Assembly: GCF_900155425.1 (NCBI RefSeq)
Contig: NZ_LT700191.1
Coordinates: forward strand, 731,918-795,917
Length of the DNA: 64,000 nt
Reading direction: 5' to 3'
DNA from: Parabacteroides massiliensis
GTDB taxonomy: Bacteria > Bacteroidota > Bacteroidia > Bacteroidales > Tannerellaceae
Shown: in pieces, positions 1-7,595 of the stretch
Numbering within the stretch: position 1 is the first letter of the stretch
How the letters are laid out: the number at the start of each line of letters is the position of its first letter
The notes under the pieces: model-generated
The model's database searches: none
Told to the model about the DNA's origin: nothing
Seen by the model: only the letters and a program-made list of their open reading frames with translations
Program-made: the position numbers and the translations under genes

Positions 1-626
1 TTTTTCTTCGGACGGACTTTCGCTTTTGTCATCTGGATATAGAAGTGGGGATGATCGTGCTCATCGCAAGTCGTATACCGTCCACCCACCATATTCAAGA
101 CATCGTTGTCCATCTTTTTAGTACGGCCGGCCGTCACGTAGCCTTCGCCTTGTTGCGTGATCACATCCGTAATGTATCCTTTTTTCGTGCCGAAGTTATA
201 GCGCATCGTCTTGGACTCATACTGCTGGTCGCCATCTTTGAAAAGAGGATAGCCGAATTCCTCCCCGATCGAGTCGAGGCCGAAAGTGGCATACACCAAG
301 CTGCTGTCCATATTCATCTCGATTTTCTCGGACTGAAGTTCGATCTGTTGATATTTCACATCGCTTTCCCCGAACAGGTAAGCCCAGTTCGCCCCAGTCA
401 TGATGATGGAGTCTTTCGCCTGGTAGGTAACCGGAGCGTCCAACCCTGTCTGCTTCTTCGGTACGCTGTCCAACGCAAGCACACTATCCTGTCCGGCGGG
501 GACGAGCGTATCACCCACAACGGCCATCACGGTATCGGTCGGGGCAATAAGTTCCTGCGCCTCAGTCATCATGTTTCCTGTGAGGAAAAGCAACAAAATA
601 ATCAGGCATTTGTATTTCAAAAACAT
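1..626 (-). CDS. lptD: LptD/OstA-like LPS assembly protein, N-terminal part
   Basis: The ATG at 624-626 (minus strand) opens a frame that stays open to the left edge, so about 208 N-terminal residues are visible and the stop lies outside the window. Residues 1-23 form a signal peptide (MFLKYKCLIILLLFL then a small-residue stretch and AQE). An acidic Pro/Asp-rich linker follows, then a segment with MTGANWAYLFGESDVKY and LQSEKIEMNMDSSLVYA, which resembles the OstA-like periplasmic N-domain of Bacteroidetes LptD proteins. LptD with LptE inserts LPS into the outer leaflet of the outer membrane; the beta-barrel would lie beyond the edge. It follows the HD-domain gene on the same strand with a gap of about 65 bases, so the two are probably co-transcribed. 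The family call is by recognition of the N-domain only. Confidence 0.7.
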   Translation of the reverse strand, partial: MFLKYKCLIILLLFLTGNMMTEAQELIAPTDTVMAVVGDTLVPAGQDSVLALDSVPKKQTGLDAPVTYQAKDSIIMTGANWAYLFGESDVKYQQIELQSEKIEMNMDSSLVYATFGLDSIGEEFGYPLFKDGDQQYESKTMRYNFGTKKGYITDVITQQGEGYVTAGRTKKMDNDVLNMVGGRYTTCDEHDHPHFYIQMTKAKVRPKK

Positions 627-691
627 TCCGTCGTTATTTGCAGTGTGTTACAGCGGGCAAATGTATAACAATTTAGCGAGTCAATCCTTTT

Positions 692-1234
692 TTATTCCCC
701 TAAAAAGAGTTTACACCAGTTATCAAACCGTTCGACTGTTTCGCTTCCATACTTGGAAAGACTCAGTTTTACCTTTTCGACAGATTTTTCTTTGTCCAGC
801 TTCGTTTTGCTGTAAAATTTGTCGGCGAAACAAATCAGTTGTTCTTCCAGTGTTTCGGGCATAAAGTCTCGGTGCGGAAGAGGCAGATTACGTTCTTCGA
901 TCATTGCCAGCGTGATACCCGTTCCGGTATGTCGTTCGCATACACGGGCATGGCGGGGATAGCCTTCCGCCCGCATCAGTTCGGCCCCCAGATAACCGTG
1001 GCAAATATATTCCGCATCGCCATGGCAATCGATATCGGGTGCATTACAACGGAAAATACCGATATCGTGCAGCATGGCTGCTTCTTCTATAAAGGAAAGG
1101 TCAAGATTCATCTCCGGATGCATCCGGGCTATAGCCAAAGCTTTATCAGCCACACTTCTACTATGAATAACCAAAATCCGGTACGCCTCCGAACCTACCG
1201 GGTAATATTTGGCAATAATATCTAAAGGGTTCAT
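692..1234 (-). CDS. HD-domain (HDIG-type) putative phosphohydrolase
   Basis: This protein has 180 residues, starting at MNPLDIIAKYYP; an in-frame Met 15 codons upstream would lie close to the promoter box and is less likely. It shows the metal-binding HD layout: His24, the pair HD at 56-57 within AAMLHDIGIF, a later CHGYLGAELMR with His, and a distal Asp in CFADKFYSKT. HD proteins of this size are usually metal-dependent phosphohydrolases or nucleotidases; no substrate can be read from the sequence. It is transcribed leftward from a TATCTTTG box and lies just upstream of the LptD-like gene. No signal peptide is seen, so it is likely cytoplasmic. Confidence 0.82.
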   Translation of the reverse strand: MNPLDIIAKYYPVGSEAYRILVIHSRSVADKALAIARMHPEMNLDLSFIEEAAMLHDIGIFRCNAPDIDCHGDAEYICHGYLGAELMRAEGYPRHARVCERHTGTGITLAMIEERNLPLPHRDFMPETLEEQLICFADKFYSKTKLDKEKSVEKVKLSLSKYGSETVERFDNWCKLFLGE

Positions 1235-1259
1235 AACATTCAATCGCTTTATTGAGACA

Positions 1260-1297
1260 CAAAGATACGCAATAAACAAAAAGAATCGTTACTTTTG
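1260..1297. promoter_or_regulatory. Divergent promoter pair between the HD gene and namZ
   Basis: Two Bacteroidetes -7 boxes of the form TAnnTTTG face away from each other. On the minus strand TATCTTTG (plus-strand CAAAGATA, 1260-1267) serves the HD gene. On the plus strand TACTTTTG (1290-1297) serves the muramidase gene. The -33 elements are not obvious. Confidence 0.6.
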
Positions 1298-1324
1298 CAG
1301 AAACAAATAGTAAGGAATGAATCT

Positions 1325-2518
1325 ATGAGAACAGTTATCAGGTGTGCCTTCTGGCTGTTAAGCCTGTTCTTGATGTCCGGGATCCAGGCCGTCACTCCAC
1401 AGAAAGAGCCTCTAAAACTGGGGGCCGAACGTATGGATGTCGTTACCCGTCTGTTGAAAGACAAACAGGTCGGATTAGTCGTGAACCAAACCTCCATCCT
1501 CGAAAAACAGCAGAAACATTTGCTGGATGCTTTGCTGGAAGAAGGCGTCAACGTAAAGAAAGTGTTCGCTCCCGAACACGGTTTCCGCGGGACGGCCGAT
1601 GCAGGCGCAGAGGTTCAAGACAGCCGCGATATAAAAACAGGAGTTCCCATCATATCCTTATACGGGAAAAACAAGAAACCGACAGCCGAGCAACTGGCCG
1701 GCCTGGACGTGATCGTATTCGACATCCAGGATGTCGGAGCCCGTTTCTATACCTACATCAGCACCATGCACTATGTGATGGAAGCCTGTGCCGAAAACAA
1801 TGTCGAGTTTATCGTCCTGGACCGTCCCAACCCGAACGACTTCGTCGACGGCCCTGTGCGCAAAAAAGGATTCGAATCGTTTGTCGGTGTAGATCCGTTA
1901 CCCATACTACATGGCCTGACGGTTGGCGAACTGGCATGGATGATCAATAAGGAAGGCTGGCTGAAAAGCACGCCCGACACCTGCAAACTGCATATCGTCA
2001 AGATGGAGAACTGGCGTCACGGCGATCCGTACTGGCTACCGGTAAAGCCCTCTCCCAACCTGCCGAACGACCAGTCGATACGCCTCTATCCTTCGCTCTG
2101 TTTCTTCGAAGGGACCAAAATCAGCGTTGGCCGCGGGACCTACTACCCGTTCCAGATACTGGGAGCCCCCGATCCCAAATACGGAGATTTCACCTTTACG
2201 CCCGCCTCGCTGCCCGGATTCGACACGAAGCCGCTGTATAAAGACAGGGAATGCTACGGCACAGACTTGAGAGAATATCCCTTTACCGGCGGATTGACGC
2301 TGAAATTCCTCCTCGATTTCTACAACAAAGCCGGAAACGACCAAGCCTTTTTCTTCACCCGCCCGCAATGGTTCGACCTGCTTGCCGGGACAAAAGAATT
2401 GCGTTTCCAGATTGTCCGCGGCTTAAAGGAGAAAGAGATACGCGCAAGTTGGCAACCGGCATTGAACGAATATAAAAAAATCAGAAAGAAATACTTGCTA
2501 TATCCCGATTATCGTTAA
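1325..2518 (+). CDS. namZ: DUF1343 / NamZ-type exo-beta-N-acetylmuramidase (GH171)
   Basis: This protein has 397 residues, starting at MRTVIRCAFWLLSLFLMSG; the longer reading adds 10 residues that overlap the leader. A signal peptide covers about residues 1-22, so the enzyme is exported. Family features are VGLVVNQTS, the APEHGFRGTADAGAEV block (about residues 85-100), DVIVFDIQDVGARFYTYISTM, and VLDRPNPN. Full-length GH171 proteins are about 360-400 residues, so it is complete. NamZ removes MurNAc from the non-reducing end of peptidoglycan chains. The relative Tannerella forsythia is known to need MurNAc, which makes a scavenging role plausible here, but that is inference. It is a single-gene unit closed by the hairpin at 2571. 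Confidence 0.85.
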   Translation: MRTVIRCAFWLLSLFLMSGIQAVTPQKEPLKLGAERMDVVTRLLKDKQVGLVVNQTSILEKQQKHLLDALLEEGVNVKKVFAPEHGFRGTADAGAEVQDSRDIKTGVPIISLYGKNKKPTAEQLAGLDVIVFDIQDVGARFYTYISTMHYVMEACAENNVEFIVLDRPNPNDFVDGPVRKKGFESFVGVDPLPILHGLTVGELAWMINKEGWLKSTPDTCKLHIVKMENWRHGDPYWLPVKPSPNLPNDQSIRLYPSLCFFEGTKISVGRGTYYPFQILGAPDPKYGDFTFTPASLPGFDTKPLYKDRECYGTDLREYPFTGGLTLKFLLDFYNKAGNDQAFFFTRPQWFDLLAGTKELRFQIVRGLKEKEIRASWQPALNEYKKIRKKYLLYPDYR

Positions 2519-2570
2519 CACCGTACGTGTCTCTTTTTGCTTTCAGCAAACTTTGATCAAGGCGAAATAA

Positions 2571-2604
2571 AAAAGGCGGCCCGTCAACCGGAACCGCCTT
2601 TCAA
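2571..2604. terminator. Bidirectional terminator between convergent genes
   Basis: The stem AAAGGCGG pairs with CCGCCTTT, with an A-run before and a T-run after, and lies between convergent namZ and the first META-domain gene. It can serve both strands. Confidence 0.75.
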
Positions 2605-2621
2605 TCATTTCACAATAAAAA

Positions 2622-3065
2622 TTACTTCTTTTCGATTACCATCAGCTTGGTGTTGTCCGTGCCATACAAAGCAATCTTATTGACAGGTTTCGCATCTCCT
2701 TCCGCTTCAAAGCGTACAACCTTGTCCAAAGCCAGCAACAACTCACGCTCGCCGCTCATATCCGGACAAGCCATACGCGTTGTCGCAACCTGGGGGAATT
2801 TAATGATGTTCTTATGAGAATCGCTATACTCGATCTGCCCCATCATCCGGTTACATCCGGCTTTTCCTGAAAGAGTATGGCGAGCCACATCAAACTCGAT
2901 AACCTGGTTCGTCTCGGTCGGGTTCAACGTCTTACCGTTCAACTCGACAATATTCCAACTGCCGTCCAAATCAGAGAAAGCCGCTTCCACCGCCTTTTTT
3001 GTCTTACAGGAAACAAAGATACCGAAGCTCAAGACAACAAGGCAAAGATATATGTACTTCTTCAT
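2622..3065 (-). CDS. META-domain lipoprotein (copy 1)
   Basis: This protein has 147 residues with a lipoprotein signal peptide ending VLSFGIFVSC, so Cys20 is the predicted lipidated residue. The rest is one META domain: LDGSWNIVELNGKTLNP near residue 33, the AGCNRMMGQIEY block, and TTRMACPDMSGERELLLALDKV, as in HslJ-like proteins. META domains are found in envelope lipoproteins linked to stress or motility; no reaction is known. It lies 10 bases downstream of a second META gene on the same strand, so the two form an operon and probably arose by duplication. Confidence 0.85.
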   Translation of the reverse strand: MKKYIYLCLVVLSFGIFVSCKTKKAVEAAFSDLDGSWNIVELNGKTLNPTETNQVIEFDVARHTLSGKAGCNRMMGQIEYSDSHKNIIKFPQVATTRMACPDMSGERELLLALDKVVRFEAEGDAKPVNKIALYGTDNTKLMVIEKK

Positions 3066-3075
3066 TTCCGCTCAA

Positions 3076-3501
3076 TTAGTTTTTCGACAGAACCAACAAA
3101 ACATTCCCGTTAGCATCGACCAGCAACATTTCATTTTCAGACTGGCCGGCCTTCACGCCTTTCACGTCTTCCATCGCTTTCAGGATCGCATCCTCCATTT
3201 CCATATCCGGGCAAGCCATCATGGTCGTGATACCGGGATTGATTGTAATGGAAGAAATATCCTGGTCGTCCAACACGACCGTCGAATTAAAGATATTACA
3301 TCCGGCATTACCGTGGACTTTGTTATCTTTCAGATCAAACTCCATATTGGGCAAACCTTCCTTCAGTATTTTTTCTCCTTTTACTTCCACAATATTCCAT
3401 TTACCTTCCAACTTCTTTGCATCCGTTTTGACTTCAGAGCAAGAACACAACATCCCGACAAAAGCAGGAACCATCAAAAGTGTCAAAATAGCCTTTTTCA
3501 T
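3076..3501 (-). CDS. META-domain lipoprotein (copy 2)
   Basis: This protein has 141 residues with a lipoprotein signal peptide (MKKAILTLLMVPAFVGMLCSC, lipidated at the last Cys). The META domain carries LEGKWNIVEVKGEKI, GNAGCNIFNS and TTMMACPDMEMEDAILKAMEDV, matching copy 1 block for block. It is the first gene of the two-gene META operon. The spacing and the shared motifs support tandem duplication followed by divergence. The function is unknown beyond an envelope location. Confidence 0.85.
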   Translation of the reverse strand: MKKAILTLLMVPAFVGMLCSCSEVKTDAKKLEGKWNIVEVKGEKILKEGLPNMEFDLKDNKVHGNAGCNIFNSTVVLDDQDISSITINPGITTMMACPDMEMEDAILKAMEDVKGVKAGQSENEMLLVDANGNVLLVLSKN

Positions 3502-3653
3502 CTTTTACTTTCATTTATAATTATCACTCGTATTGATAAGATGTCAAATTACGGCAAAAAGTTCCCAACACACATCTTATTTAACACACCTTAATAAACA
3601 AGTCCTGATAAAGCAAGCTCAACCATACGGTGAAGGAATTATGTCTTGCAATT

Positions 3654-3744
3654 AAAACATATATGCTTTCAAAGCAAAACATAGGTGTTTTGAAAGCGAA
3701 ACATAGGTGTTTTGAAAAGCAATCATATCTGTTAAGGATTTAGC
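3654..3744. repeat. Short tandem array, 22-23-base period (array A)
   Basis: Consecutive units start at 3654, 3676 and 3698, with lengths 22, 22 and 23, and a decayed fourth unit starts at 3721. The shared unit is about AAAACATAGGTGTTTT followed by GAAAGC. Within a unit AAAACA pairs with TGTTTT around four bases, giving a small hairpin. It occupies the 350-base gap between the META operon and the M23 gene, which otherwise holds only promoters. Confidence 0.75.
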
Positions 3745-3773
3745 CGATCAAGAATGCTTTCTGATTAATTTCG

Positions 3774-3781
3774 TATATTTG
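3774..3781 (+). promoter_or_regulatory. Probable -7 box for the M23 peptidase gene
   Basis: TATATTTG fits the TAnnTTTG consensus 73 bases before the chosen start. The -33 element is weak. Confidence 0.45.
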
Positions 3782-3853
3782 TTGCAACGTAAAAAAACTT
3801 CAAAAAAAAACGTGTCGACAAATTGGAAAAACAAAAGAATCAGAAACCGGAAT

Positions 3854-5107
3854 ATGAATAAGAACATCGTCCTATATTTGTTATTTGCAGGATTGCTTAC
3901 CTGCTTTTCCTGCACACATACGAGGCAGCAACCCGACGAAGAAGAAGGAGTTGACAGTGAATGGCTGGACAGTCTGCAACACGTATATCAATACGGTGTT
4001 TGCATCGACTCGTTGGACGTGACGGAATACAAGATGAAAAACGGCGATAACCCCGCCTCCATTTTTTCCGCCCTCGGCTTCTCCGCTTTGAAAGCGGACA
4101 GCATCACGAAAGCCTCCATCGACGTCCTGAACCCGACCAAACTTCGCGCGGGCATGAACTATTATACGTTTACAACCCAGGACAGTGTAGCCGATATCCG
4201 TTATATCGCTTTTGCAAAATCGCTGGTCGACTATGCCGTCATCGACCTGACAGGCGATTCGATCCTGGCCTACGAATTCAACAAGCCTATTACCATCAAA
4301 CGCCATTACACGGAAGGCACAATCAATTCTTCTCTTTGGAACGTGATCAAGGCAAGCGGGGCGGATCCGTTGTTGGCGATCAAGATTTCGGATGTATATA
4401 CCTGGCAGATCGACTTTTTCGATGTGAAGGAAGGAGATTCGTTCCGGGTCCTGTATGACGTTGCCTATATAGACGACACGACAGCCCTGAATATCACCAC
4501 CATCGAGGGAGCCGTCTTCACGCATCAGGGGAAAGATTTCACAGCCATACCATTCACCCAGGATAGCGTTTTAGAATATTTCGACCTCGAAGGAAACAGC
4601 CTTCGAAAGGCCTTCCGGAAAGCTCCGCTGGATTTCTTCCGTATCACCTCGCGTTTCACAAACGCCCGCTTCCATCCGATCCTGAAACGCTATCGGGCAC
4701 ATCACGGAGTGGACTACGCAGCCCCCGTCGGGACGGAGGTCAAGAGCATCGGAGCCGGTACTGTCATCGCCAAAGGCTATATGGGCGGCGGAGGACATAC
4801 GCTGAAAGTGAAACACAACTCCGTATATACGACTTCCTACATGCACCTGAGCAAGTATGCCAAAGGCATACAAGTCGGCAGCCATGTCGAGCAGGGACAG
4901 GTAATCGGCTACGTTGGCTCGACGGGCCTCTCGACAGGGCCTCACCTCGATTTCCGGGTCTACAAGAACGGGCAGCCGATCAATCCGCAGCACATGGAAG
5001 CTCCGCCTTCGCTACCGGTCAAACAGGAACTGCGCGACAGTTTCGCAATCGTGAAGCGGACGGTGTTGGCGGAATTGGACAGCATGAGAATAAAAAACAA
5101 TTTATAA
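3854..5107 (+). CDS. M23-family peptidoglycan endopeptidase lipoprotein
   Basis: This protein has 417 residues, starting at MNKNIVLYLLFAGLLTCFSC, a lipoprotein signal with Cys20 as the anchor; the 25 residues upstream are basic and not signal-like. The N-terminal half (about 35-250) resembles the substrate-groove region found before LytM domains. The C-terminal LytM domain begins near residue 270 with RFTNARFHPILKRY, then HHGVDYAAP (His and Asp metal ligands) and YMHLSKYAKG (catalytic His). It ends with STGPHLDFRVYKNGQPINP. The usual last motif HxH reads H-L-D here. It should cut peptidoglycan cross-links in the periplasm. It precedes yccF by 10 bases. Confidence 0.88.
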   Translation: MNKNIVLYLLFAGLLTCFSCTHTRQQPDEEEGVDSEWLDSLQHVYQYGVCIDSLDVTEYKMKNGDNPASIFSALGFSALKADSITKASIDVLNPTKLRAGMNYYTFTTQDSVADIRYIAFAKSLVDYAVIDLTGDSILAYEFNKPITIKRHYTEGTINSSLWNVIKASGADPLLAIKISDVYTWQIDFFDVKEGDSFRVLYDVAYIDDTTALNITTIEGAVFTHQGKDFTAIPFTQDSVLEYFDLEGNSLRKAFRKAPLDFFRITSRFTNARFHPILKRYRAHHGVDYAAPVGTEVKSIGAGTVIAKGYMGGGGHTLKVKHNSVYTTSYMHLSKYAKGIQVGSHVEQGQVIGYVGSTGLSTGPHLDFRVYKNGQPINPQHMEAPPSLPVKQELRDSFAIVKRTVLAELDSMRIKNNL

Positions 5108-5117
5108 TATTGACGCT

Positions 5118-5486
5118 ATGAAGTTTTTGGGAAATATCATTTGGCTTATCTGCGGCGGATTGATTACTGCTGTGGAATATCTGATATCCAGCTTGCTGCT
5201 GATGGTTACGATAATCGGCATCCCCTTCGGGTTGCAGACATTGAAATTAGGGATGCTGGCCCTCTGGCCTTTCGGCAGCCGGGTGACGGACAACGGCAAT
5301 TCAGGTGGTTGCCTGTGTCTGGTCATGAATGTGATCTGGATCTGCATAGGTGGTTTTTGGATCTGCCTGACACACCTGTTTTTCGGGTTGCTGTTGTGCA
5401 TCACGATTATCGGCATTCCTTTCGGCAGACAGCATTTCAAGATGGCCGCACTGGCTCTCACGCCGTTCGGAAAGGATATTGTTTAA
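5118..5486 (+). CDS. YccF-domain inner-membrane protein
   Basis: This protein has 122 residues made of two similar hydrophobic halves. Each half carries the block IIGIPFG (residues about 34-40 and 95-101) followed by a LALTPFG or LALWPFG motif, the signature of the YccF (DUF307) family. Two or three membrane segments are expected. The function of the family is not established. It starts 10 bases after the M23 gene and is probably co-transcribed with it. Confidence 0.85.
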   Translation: MKFLGNIIWLICGGLITAVEYLISSLLLMVTIIGIPFGLQTLKLGMLALWPFGSRVTDNGNSGGCLCLVMNVIWICIGGFWICLTHLFFGLLLCITIIGIPFGRQHFKMAALALTPFGKDIV

Positions 5487-5510
5487 GAGGAAGGATTTGC
5501 CCCTTTGCTT

Positions 5511-6344
5511 TCAATCAATCGAAATTTGTTCCACCTCCACCGGATGGCTCAGGAAGACAGAGGCGGCATCGGAGAATTTGGCGGCGGATTCGGTGGTCAG
5601 GAAACGACAACTCCCCTGCTTTGTCAAACGGGCATCCATTTCGGGATGGCGGTGCAGGTAGTCGACCAGGCTTGCTGCCACATATTCGCCTTGCGAGAAT
5701 AAAGTGATCCCTGCGGGCAAGCATGTTTTGATCTTTTCGATCAGCAGCGGATAATGCGTGCAACCCAAGACGAGCGTATCGATCTCAGGATCGGTTGCCA
5801 GAATATGTTCCAGATGCTTCCGTACGAAATAATCCGCTCCAGGCGAAGCAAATTCATTATTCTCGACCAGCGGGACCCACATCGGACAGGCTTCGCCCGT
5901 TACCGTCATATGCGGAAACATCTTCTTTATCTCCAATGAATAGGAGCCGGAGGTGATGGTTCCGTTCGTCCCCAAAATACCGACATGCTTGCTCTTGCTG
6001 ATCTTATCCATCAGTTCCACCGTCGGACGGATTACGCCCAACACCCGGCGGGCCGGGTCCCACTGCGGCAAGTCGCGCTGCTGAATCGTGCGCAAAGCCT
6101 TTGCCGACGCTGTGTTGCAAGCCAGGATAACGAGCTGGCACCCCTCATTGAAAAGCGTCTCCACGGCCTGCCTTGTAAAACGATACACGACCTCGAACGA
6201 ACGCGTGCCATAAGGAGAACGGGCATTATCTCCCAAATAAATATAATCATATCCCGGCATTGCTTCTCTGATCTTATCAAAAATGGTAAGCCCTCCGTAA
6301 CCGGAGTCGAAGATACCGATCGGGCCTGGTGCTGATGAAAACAT
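5511..6344 (-). CDS. murI: Glutamate racemase
   Basis: This protein has 277 residues, close to the family norm. It converts L-glutamate to D-glutamate for peptidoglycan. Visible signatures are IGIFDSGYGGLTI near the N-terminus (catalytic-site Asp and Ser), YLGDNARSPYG, LACNTASAKAL with the first catalytic Cys, ACPMWVPLVENNE, and VLGCTHYPLL with the second catalytic Cys. It is convergent with yccF and separated from the upstream ompH gene by a terminator and a hairpin, so it is probably its own unit. No oddities are seen. Confidence 0.95.
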   Translation of the reverse strand: MFSSAPGPIGIFDSGYGGLTIFDKIREAMPGYDYIYLGDNARSPYGTRSFEVVYRFTRQAVETLFNEGCQLVILACNTASAKALRTIQQRDLPQWDPARRVLGVIRPTVELMDKISKSKHVGILGTNGTITSGSYSLEIKKMFPHMTVTGEACPMWVPLVENNEFASPGADYFVRKHLEHILATDPEIDTLVLGCTHYPLLIEKIKTCLPAGITLFSQGEYVAASLVDYLHRHPEMDARLTKQGSCRFLTTESAAKFSDAASVFLSHPVEVEQISID

Positions 6345-6369
6345 GGAAGAAGTTTTTAATTTATAATTC

Positions 6370-6431
6370 AGGCACGGATCATACGGGAAACACGGGAAGA
6401 AAATCCGTGAGAGTCCGTGTAATCCGTGCCT
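6370..6431. repeat. Intergenic hairpin of CCGTG-type repeats
   Basis: AGGCACGGAT (6370-6379) is the exact reverse complement of ATCCGTGCCT (6422-6431), with further CCGTG copies inside. It lies in the leader region before murI and could fold into a long RNA hairpin. ATCCGTG-rich intergenic elements are familiar from Bacteroides genomes, from memory only. Confidence 0.6.
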
Positions 6432-6433
6432 AA

Positions 6434-6470
6434 AAATAGAATAGCGAGAAAAGGCTTCCTCGCTATTTTA
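6434..6470 (-). terminator. Terminator of the porG-uppS-bamA-ompH cluster
   Basis: Read on the minus strand, a 9-bp stem (AATAGCGAG with CTCGCTATT) is followed by a T-rich tail. It lies just beyond the stop of the last ompH gene. Confidence 0.7.
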
Positions 6471-6483
6471 TGATTGCTAATTA

Positions 6484-6981
6484 TTAGTTGATACCCAACT
6501 TAGCTTTTACAAACGGAGTCGCATCAACTGCAGCGTTACCCTGATAAAGAACAATCTGCGGATCCAGGATATAGGTATATCCTTTTTCGTCACCGACAGC
6601 TTTGATTGCATTTCTCAGTTTGTCCTGGATCGGAGTGAACAGTTCACCTTGCTTCTTCTGGAAATCCTGTTGGGAAATCTGGATGAAGTTCTGTGTACGT
6701 TGTTCCATATCCTGCAATTCCTGCATTCTTCTCATTTTGATATTTTCCGTCAACGAATCCTGTTGTGCGATAAAATCGGAATACTTCTTATTGTATTCGT
6801 CCTGCATCACCTGCATTTCGTTTTTATATTTGGTTTCCATATCAGCCATCTGTTTTTGCATAGTTGCAAATTCCGGCATAGCCTGGATCACATCCTGCGT
6901 ATTCACAATCGCAATCTTAGATTCTTGAGCAAAAACGCCCAACGGGAGCATCATCAACAAAAAAATAATCAGTTTCTTCAT
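6484..6981 (-). CDS. OmpH/Skp-family periplasmic chaperone (second copy)
   Basis: This protein has 165 residues with a signal peptide (MKKLIIFLLMMLPLGVFAQ). The mature part begins SKIAIVNTQDVIQAMPEF, then a long charged coiled coil (about residues 35-120) that forms the Skp tentacles, and a C-terminal FTPIQDKLRNAIKAVGDEKGYTYILDP typical of OmpH. Skp proteins hold unfolded outer-membrane proteins in the periplasm and deliver them to the BAM complex. It is the last gene of the cluster with bamA and another ompH, 74 bases after its twin. The pair most likely arose by duplication. Confidence 0.92.
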   Translation of the reverse strand: MKKLIIFLLMMLPLGVFAQESKIAIVNTQDVIQAMPEFATMQKQMADMETKYKNEMQVMQDEYNKKYSDFIAQQDSLTENIKMRRMQELQDMEQRTQNFIQISQQDFQKKQGELFTPIQDKLRNAIKAVGDEKGYTYILDPQIVLYQGNAAVDATPFVKAKLGIN

Positions 6982-7055
6982 TTTTCTATAAAAATTATTA
7001 CTTGTTATTAATCATATTCTTGACTTGCCTTATTAAAGCGCACAAATATAAGCAT

Positions 7056-7571
7056 TTATTTTGAATATCCTAACTTTATCAGGACTTCATCGCTTATATC
7101 GATCTTGGGAGAAGCAAAAATGATATTCCTCGACGATGCCCGATCCATGACCATCTGATAGCCTTTATCTTCGGATATTTCCTTCACGGCATTGTATATT
7201 TCATCCTGTATCGGATTCATCAAACTTGCACGTTTCTTGAACAGTTCGCCTTCGGGACCGAAATACTTACGCTTCAGGTCTTGGGCTTCCTGCTCTTTCT
7301 GGACGATCGCTTCTTCACGTTTCGACTTCATCTCGGCAGACAGGAATACAAGATCGCTCTGGTAAGTCTTGTACATGTTCTGCGCTTCCTGCTGGATGGC
7401 ATCCACTTCGTTCTGCCATTTTTTGGAGATTTGGTTCAACTGTTCATTCGTCATTTCATAAGCCGGAATATTTTTCAATATATATTCCATATCTATTAAA
7501 GCAAACTTTTGTGCGTGCCCTGCAAACGAGCAGAGGAACAGCAGACAGCTCAAAGCAATAATCTTTTTCAT
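7056..7571 (-). CDS. OmpH/Skp-family periplasmic chaperone (first copy)
   Basis: This protein has 171 residues, starting at MKKIIALSCLLFLCSFAGHAQ; a Met two codons earlier gives no better signal peptide. FALIDMEYILKNIPAYE opens the mature protein, followed by a coiled coil to about residue 110 and GELFKKRASLMNPIQDEIYNAVKEI near the end. It is the same family as the next gene and lies 24 bases downstream of bamA. The arrangement of bamA followed by two ompH genes supports a joint role in outer-membrane protein assembly. Confidence 0.92.
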   Translation of the reverse strand: MKKIIALSCLLFLCSFAGHAQKFALIDMEYILKNIPAYEMTNEQLNQISKKWQNEVDAIQQEAQNMYKTYQSDLVFLSAEMKSKREEAIVQKEQEAQDLKRKYFGPEGELFKKRASLMNPIQDEIYNAVKEISEDKGYQMVMDRASSRNIIFASPKIDISDEVLIKLGYSK

Positions 7572-7595
7572 ACACATGTCATTTTATAGTTTTAC

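Noticed and set aside
45-668. Plus-strand open frame of 207 codons at the left end
   Set aside because: It is the antisense of the LptD-like gene, which has a signal peptide and a recognisable domain on the minus strand.
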